Source: an uncultured Prevotella sp.
GTDB taxonomy: Bacteria; Bacteroidota; Bacteroidia; Bacteroidales; Bacteroidaceae
Assembly: GCA_905202125.1 (NCBI GenBank)
Contig: CAJKQX010000018.1
Coordinates: 1 to 36,378, forward strand
Length of the DNA: 36,378 bases
Direction of reading: 5' to 3'
Shown here piece after piece: positions 33,192 through 36,378 of this stretch. The notes under the pieces are model-generated. The model had not been told where the DNA came from and searched no databases. It was given only the letters and a program-made list of their open reading frames with translations. The first letter of the stretch is position 1. Each line of letters starts with the position of its first letter. A program made the translations under genes and the position numbers.

Positions 33192-33947
33192 ATGGATTTA
33201 ACGCGGCTGATACAACATCCCGAACTCATGAACAAGGATACTCTTTATGAGCTCCGAAGCATCATCGCGCTCTATCCCTACTATCAGACGGCTCGCTTGC
33301 TGATGCTCAAGAATCTGTATCTGCTACATGACACGTCGTTCGACGAGGAGCTGCGACGCGCAGCCATATATATCACTGACCGCAAGGCAATCTTCGACCT
33401 TGTGGAGGCAGCCCATTACACCATCCGCAATAACCGTAACGACCGCCGTGCAGCCGATGACGACAAAAAGCGCGACGGGAACCGCACGATATCGCTCATC
33501 GATACATTCCTCGATTCTATCCCGGCCGACAAGGAAGAGAAATCCAAAAAACGCAAACCGACACCGGCCGATGCCGCCATCGATTACGTGTCTTATCTCC
33601 TTGAGACCGAAAACGATGCGGAAGAACAGCAACGGCAGGACATGCCGAAACTCAAAGGACACAACCTCATCGACAATTTCATAAACAACGAGGGGGGCAA
33701 GATACAACTCAAGGATGAACCCGAATATCTGCCACAGGCAGACAGCCTGGCCGATGACAAAAACGATGTGGATGAGACGTATTTCACCGAGACTTTGGCC
33801 AAAATATACATAAAACAGGGCAGATATTCCAAGGCTCTTGAAATAATTCAACGATTAAATTTGAATTATCCAAAAAAAAATGCTTACTTTGCAGACCAAA
33901 TCAGATTTTTGAAAAAATTGATTATAAATAATAAAAACAACAATTAA
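33192..33947 (+). CDS. TPR-like hypothetical protein
   Basis: A 251-residue soluble protein without signal peptide. The N-terminal half is helical (MDLTRLIQHPELMNKDTLYEL, IIALYPYYQTARLLMLKNLY). The middle is charged, lysine-rich and probably disordered. A single clear tetratricopeptide-like unit is near the C-terminus (TYFTETLAKIYIKQGRYSKALEII followed by LNLNYPKKNAYFADQI). A Bacteroidetes protein of this layout commonly stands between lptE and secG, but its function is not established; a role in protein contacts around envelope biogenesis is guessed from position only. A run of nine A bases lies near its 3' end. Confidence 0.85.
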   Translation: MDLTRLIQHPELMNKDTLYELRSIIALYPYYQTARLLMLKNLYLLHDTSFDEELRRAAIYITDRKAIFDLVEAAHYTIRNNRNDRRAADDDKKRDGNRTISLIDTFLDSIPADKEEKSKKRKPTPADAAIDYVSYLLETENDAEEQQRQDMPKLKGHNLIDNFINNEGGKIQLKDEPEYLPQADSLADDKNDVDETYFTETLAKIYIKQGRYSKALEIIQRLNLNYPKKNAYFADQIRFLKKLIINNKNNN

Positions 33948-33952
33948 ATAAA

Positions 33953-34342
33953 ATGACTTACTATTTATTCGTAATTCTCATTGTGGTGGCATCCATCTTG
34001 ATGATCGGTATCGTGCTCATTCAGGAGTCTAAAGGTGGTGGATTGTCATCCAATTTCTCTTCGTCAAACGCAATCATGGGTGTTCGCAAAACCACCGATT
34101 TCGTTGAAAAAGCAACATGGGCGCTCGCCATATTCATGGTCGTATGCAGCGTAGTATGCTCTTATGTGGCCCCTATGTCTACCGCTGACCAGAGCGTACT
34201 CGAAAGAACAGCTACCGAGACTCAGACCACCAATCCCAACACAACACCGGGATTCGGTGCCAGCCAGCAGCAGACTCCTGCTGCCAATACACCTGCTGCG
34301 CAGCCCGCAGCTCCTCAGGCTCCGGCTACTCCGGCAAAATAA
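33953..34342 (+). CDS. secG: Preprotein translocase subunit SecG
   Basis: Small inner-membrane subunit of the SecYEG translocon, assisting SecA-driven export. The 129-residue protein has two hydrophobic helices (about 3-22 and 52-76). The SecG motif lies between them: IVLIQESKGGGLSSNFSSS (Q-x-x-KGGGL) and NAIMGVRKTTDFVEKATW. A long alanine-, proline- and glutamine-rich cytosolic tail follows, common in Bacteroidetes SecG. It starts 5 bases after the TPR gene, so it is co-transcribed, and a strong terminator follows the stop codon. Confidence 0.96.
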   Translation: MTYYLFVILIVVASILMIGIVLIQESKGGGLSSNFSSSNAIMGVRKTTDFVEKATWALAIFMVVCSVVCSYVAPMSTADQSVLERTATETQTTNPNTTPGFGASQQQTPAANTPAAQPAAPQAPATPAK

Positions 34343-34402
34343 TACGACTTTTCACAGACCGATTACTTTTCGGCATAGCGTCGGACGGTGTCCGATGACA
34401 TT

Positions 34403-34468
34403 CAGACAGGATTTCATTCAGTGATATGTGATTTACATTTGCTGAATGAAGTCTGGTTCTTTTTTTTC
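34403..34468 (+). terminator. Rho-independent terminator after secG
   Basis: Two nested stems (CAGAC/GTCTG and TCATTCAG/CTGAATGA) are followed by T-rich sequence ending in a run of eight T. A smaller 6-bp hairpin (TCGGAC/GTCCGA) lies just upstream at 34381-34395. The rest of the 337-base gap to the next gene holds only the promoter at 34637. Confidence 0.85.
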
Positions 34469-34636
34469 TTACTTTCCTTTGCCTCGTATTCATCCCACCG
34501 CCTTAGCTTCAATTTCTGAAATATCCATACTCCGACAGACGGCATGATAAGGCAGACGAATGGCAGCAAACGTTTACGTATCAGGAATTAAGCAAAATAT
34601 CCCGAAATAGTGTATGTATGAATGATAAATAATGCG

Positions 34637-34644
34637 TAACTTTG
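34637..34644 (+). promoter_or_regulatory. -7 box of the DUF4250 gene
   Basis: TAACTTTG is a full -7 match. It is followed by a leader of about 33 bases with a strong Shine-Dalgarno (AAAGGAGA), which is uncommon in this window. Confidence 0.65.
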
Positions 34645-34679
34645 TATCACGAAACGATAATTGATGAAAGGAGATTGTA

Positions 34680-34859
34680 ATGCTTGATTTGCCCAACGAC
34701 CCCATGATGCTCTTCAGTGTGATAAATATGCGCTTGCGCGACATCTATCCGTCGCTCGATGCGCTATGCGACGACCTGCACGTCGAACGTCAGGAGATAG
34801 AAGACCGCCTGCGTGCGGTAGGCTTTGAGTATAACGCCGAGCAGAACAAGTTTTGGTGA
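34680..34859 (+). CDS. DUF4250 domain protein
   Basis: A 59-residue soluble protein with no known function. The sequence has the DUF4250 signature near the start (NDPMMLFSVINMRLRD) and a helix-turn-helix-like second half (ALCDDLHVERQEIEDRLRAVGF). The family is widespread in gut Firmicutes and Bacteroidetes. The start is supported by an AAAGGAGA Shine-Dalgarno a few bases upstream and by a promoter at 34637. It has its own promoter and lies 35 bases before the MATE gene, with which it may be co-transcribed. The protein is small and easily missed. Confidence 0.85.
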   Translation: MLDLPNDPMMLFSVINMRLRDIYPSLDALCDDLHVERQEIEDRLRAVGFEYNAEQNKFW

Positions 34860-34894
34860 TGCACTCGTTTTTTGTATAAAAGATTGATTTCAGA

Positions 34895-36238
34895 ATGATG
34901 CGTTTTTATCCTGAACATTACAGGTCGTTGTTGTCGATTGGCATACCCATAATGATAGGGCAGTTGGGTATGATTGTGCTCGGTTTCGCCGACACCATGA
35001 TGGTGGGACACCACAGCACCATTGAGTTGGGTGCGGCCTCGTTTGTCAACAACATAATCAATCTTGTCATCATCACGGCCACCGGTTTTTCTTACGGACT
35101 CACGCCCGTTGTGGGTGGAATGTTCGGTCGCGGACAGCAAGCCGAGGCCGGTAAGGCGTTGCGTTGCGCCTTGCTTGCAAATACGCTTGCCGGACTGGCA
35201 ATGATGTTGGCCCTTGTGTTGCTGTATTTCAATATGGGCAATTTGGGTCAACCCGAAGAATTGCTCCCTATCATGCGCCCCTACTATCTGGTGCTGTTGG
35301 CATCGCTACCTTTTGTAATGCTGTTCAATGCCTTCAAGCAGTTTACCGACAGTATAACCGAGACTCGCACCTCGATGTGGATTCTGCTGACGGGCAACAT
35401 GCTCAACATCGCGGGCAACTATGTGCTCATCTATGGCAAGTGCGGATTGCCCGAGCTTGGCGTGCTTGGTGCCGGCGTGTCCACATTGTTCTCGCGTATA
35501 TTTATGGTGGTCGTGTTTGCCGGCGTGTTCATGTGGCGCGACAAGTTTGCCCGTTACCGAGACGGTTTTCTGCATGGCGGATGGTCGCGGCCGCTCACTC
35601 GTCGCCTTGCATCGCTCGGAACGCCCATTGCACTTGAAATGGGTATGGAGACAGCCTCGTTCTCGCTGTCTATAATTATGGTGGGGTGGCTCGGCACCAT
35701 AGCCTTGGCCTCGCATCAGGTAATGATAACCATATCTCAGTTCACGTTTATGGTTTATTATGGCCTTGGGGCGGCCGTTGCCGTGCGCACAAGCCATTTC
35801 AACGGACAGCACGATCATGACGGCACGCGCCACGCCGTAACCGCAGGGCTGCACTTAATGGTGGCTCTCGAGTTGCTGCTTTCGGGCATCATCTTCATCC
35901 TGCGCTATCGTATAGGCTCGTGGTTCACCGACTCTGAAGAAGTGTCGTCTGCCGTGCTCTCGCTCATGGTGCCGTTCTTTGTCTATCAGTTTGGCGACGG
36001 TCTGCAAATCAACTATGCCAATGCCCTGCGCGGCATAGCCGATGTCAAGCCGCTGATGTTGATAGCCTTCATAGCTTTCTTTGTTATTTCGCTGCCTGTG
36101 GGCTATCTCTGCGGTTTTGTGTTTAATCTCGGACTTGTGGGTGTATGGATGGCTTTCCCGTTCGGACTCACCAGCGCCGGGATAATGATGTGGTGGAGGT
36201 TCAGAACGCAAAGCAGGATAAGTGGAATCAGTGAGTGA
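34895..36238 (+). CDS. MATE family efflux transporter
   Basis: An inner-membrane antiporter of 447 residues with about 12 helices. These proteins use Na+ or H+ gradients to expel organic cations, drugs or metabolites. The N-terminal repeat has LLSIGIPIMIGQLGMIVLGFADTMMVGH, the MATE signature, and YGLTPVVGGMFGRGQ. The second repeat begins around SLGTPIALEMGMETASFSLS with GWLGTIALASHQVMI, and further helices follow to the C-terminus. The NorM/DinF layout is complete and no truncation is seen. The substrate is unknown. It may be transcribed with the DUF4250 gene upstream. Confidence 0.95.
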   Translation: MMRFYPEHYRSLLSIGIPIMIGQLGMIVLGFADTMMVGHHSTIELGAASFVNNIINLVIITATGFSYGLTPVVGGMFGRGQQAEAGKALRCALLANTLAGLAMMLALVLLYFNMGNLGQPEELLPIMRPYYLVLLASLPFVMLFNAFKQFTDSITETRTSMWILLTGNMLNIAGNYVLIYGKCGLPELGVLGAGVSTLFSRIFMVVVFAGVFMWRDKFARYRDGFLHGGWSRPLTRRLASLGTPIALEMGMETASFSLSIIMVGWLGTIALASHQVMITISQFTFMVYYGLGAAVAVRTSHFNGQHDHDGTRHAVTAGLHLMVALELLLSGIIFILRYRIGSWFTDSEEVSSAVLSLMVPFFVYQFGDGLQINYANALRGIADVKPLMLIAFIAFFVISLPVGYLCGFVFNLGLVGVWMAFPFGLTSAGIMMWWRFRTQSRISGISE

Positions 36239-36266
36239 TGACGCGGGACGAACAAGTATTATTTAT

Positions 36267-36304
36267 GGTTCATCCGGATTGTGAGTGATAAACCTTAATT
36301 TTTG
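36267..36304 (+). terminator. Possible terminator after the MATE gene
   Basis: An 8-bp stem with one mismatch (GGTTCATC at 36267-36274 with GATAAACC at 36287-36294) is followed by TTAATTTTT. It lies 28 bases after the stop codon. The stem is modest, so the call is tentative. Confidence 0.4.
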
Positions 36305-36378
36305 ACATCTAAAGGGCGCGCATGCAAATCCAAATTTTTAACATTTCGTTTTTGCAGGATTTACTTCCGTTTTAGAAA

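Noticed and set aside
33870..33882. Run of nine A near the end of the TPR gene as a programmed frameshift site
   Set aside because: The frame is intact to a normal stop and the alternative frames give no longer or conserved product.

Overview
The window looks like a chromosomal segment from a Bacteroidales bacterium, probably of the Muribaculaceae/Prevotella/Porphyromonas type. Four things point there. The tmRNA encodes a GENNYALAA tag. Many gene starts are preceded by the Bacteroidetes -7 box TAnnTTTG, often with a TTTG -33 box, instead of E. coli-type -35/-10 boxes. A FimB/Mfa2-like lipoprotein is present. The block rlmN - pdxA-like - flippase-like - sigma-54 regulator - lptE - TPR - secG is a typical Bacteroidetes neighbourhood. 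No rRNA, tRNA, CRISPR array, transposase or prophage gene was found.

Region 1 (59-15432, minus strand) is a surface-polysaccharide (capsule/O-antigen) operon of the Wzx/Wzy type. In transcription order it runs: SLBB export protein (Wza-like), an intruding AAA+/DUF4143 ATPase with its own promoter, Wzz chain-length protein, Wzy polymerase, Wzx flippase, a fucosyltransferase-like protein, a pyruvyltransferase, three glycosyltransferases and WecB (UDP-GlcNAc 2-epimerase). It ends in a decayed acyltransferase-like pseudogene. The Wzy/Wzx/glycosyltransferase block is visibly AT-rich. A perfect 25-bp inverted repeat separates the SLBB gene from the ATPase gene.

Region 2 (about 15600-18160) holds the tmRNA gene (ssrA), transcribed divergently from the capsule operon, with a clear terminator. 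It is followed by an ADP-ribosylglycohydrolase gene and an unusual gene-free stretch of about 880 bases packed with inverted repeats and a 22-bp tandem repeat.

Region 3 (18164-26832, plus strand) is the most interesting part. It is a compact set of genes beginning with PEP mutase fused to a nucleotidyltransferase domain, then phosphonopyruvate decarboxylase. Next come a metallophosphoesterase, a sugar-nucleotide epimerase-like SDR, a LicC-like nucleotidyltransferase, an unassigned Rossmann oxidoreductase and a LicD phosphotransferase. An LPS-kinase-like protein and a GT2 glycosyltransferase follow. The first two enzymes make phosphonoacetaldehyde. The usual AEP transaminase is absent, and the rest looks built to activate a phosphonate (or derivative) with a nucleotide and load it onto a glycan. 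I read it as a candidate phosphonate-decoration system for a surface glycan or LPS.

Region 4 (26987-36238, plus strand) carries a fimbrial-type lipoprotein, rlmN, a PdxA-family protein that has lost the expected active-site histidines, a flippase-like membrane protein, and a sigma-54 activator with no N-terminal receiver domain. It continues with lptE, a TPR protein, secG, a small DUF4250 gene and a MATE transporter.

Family assignments come from reading motifs by eye; no database search was run.
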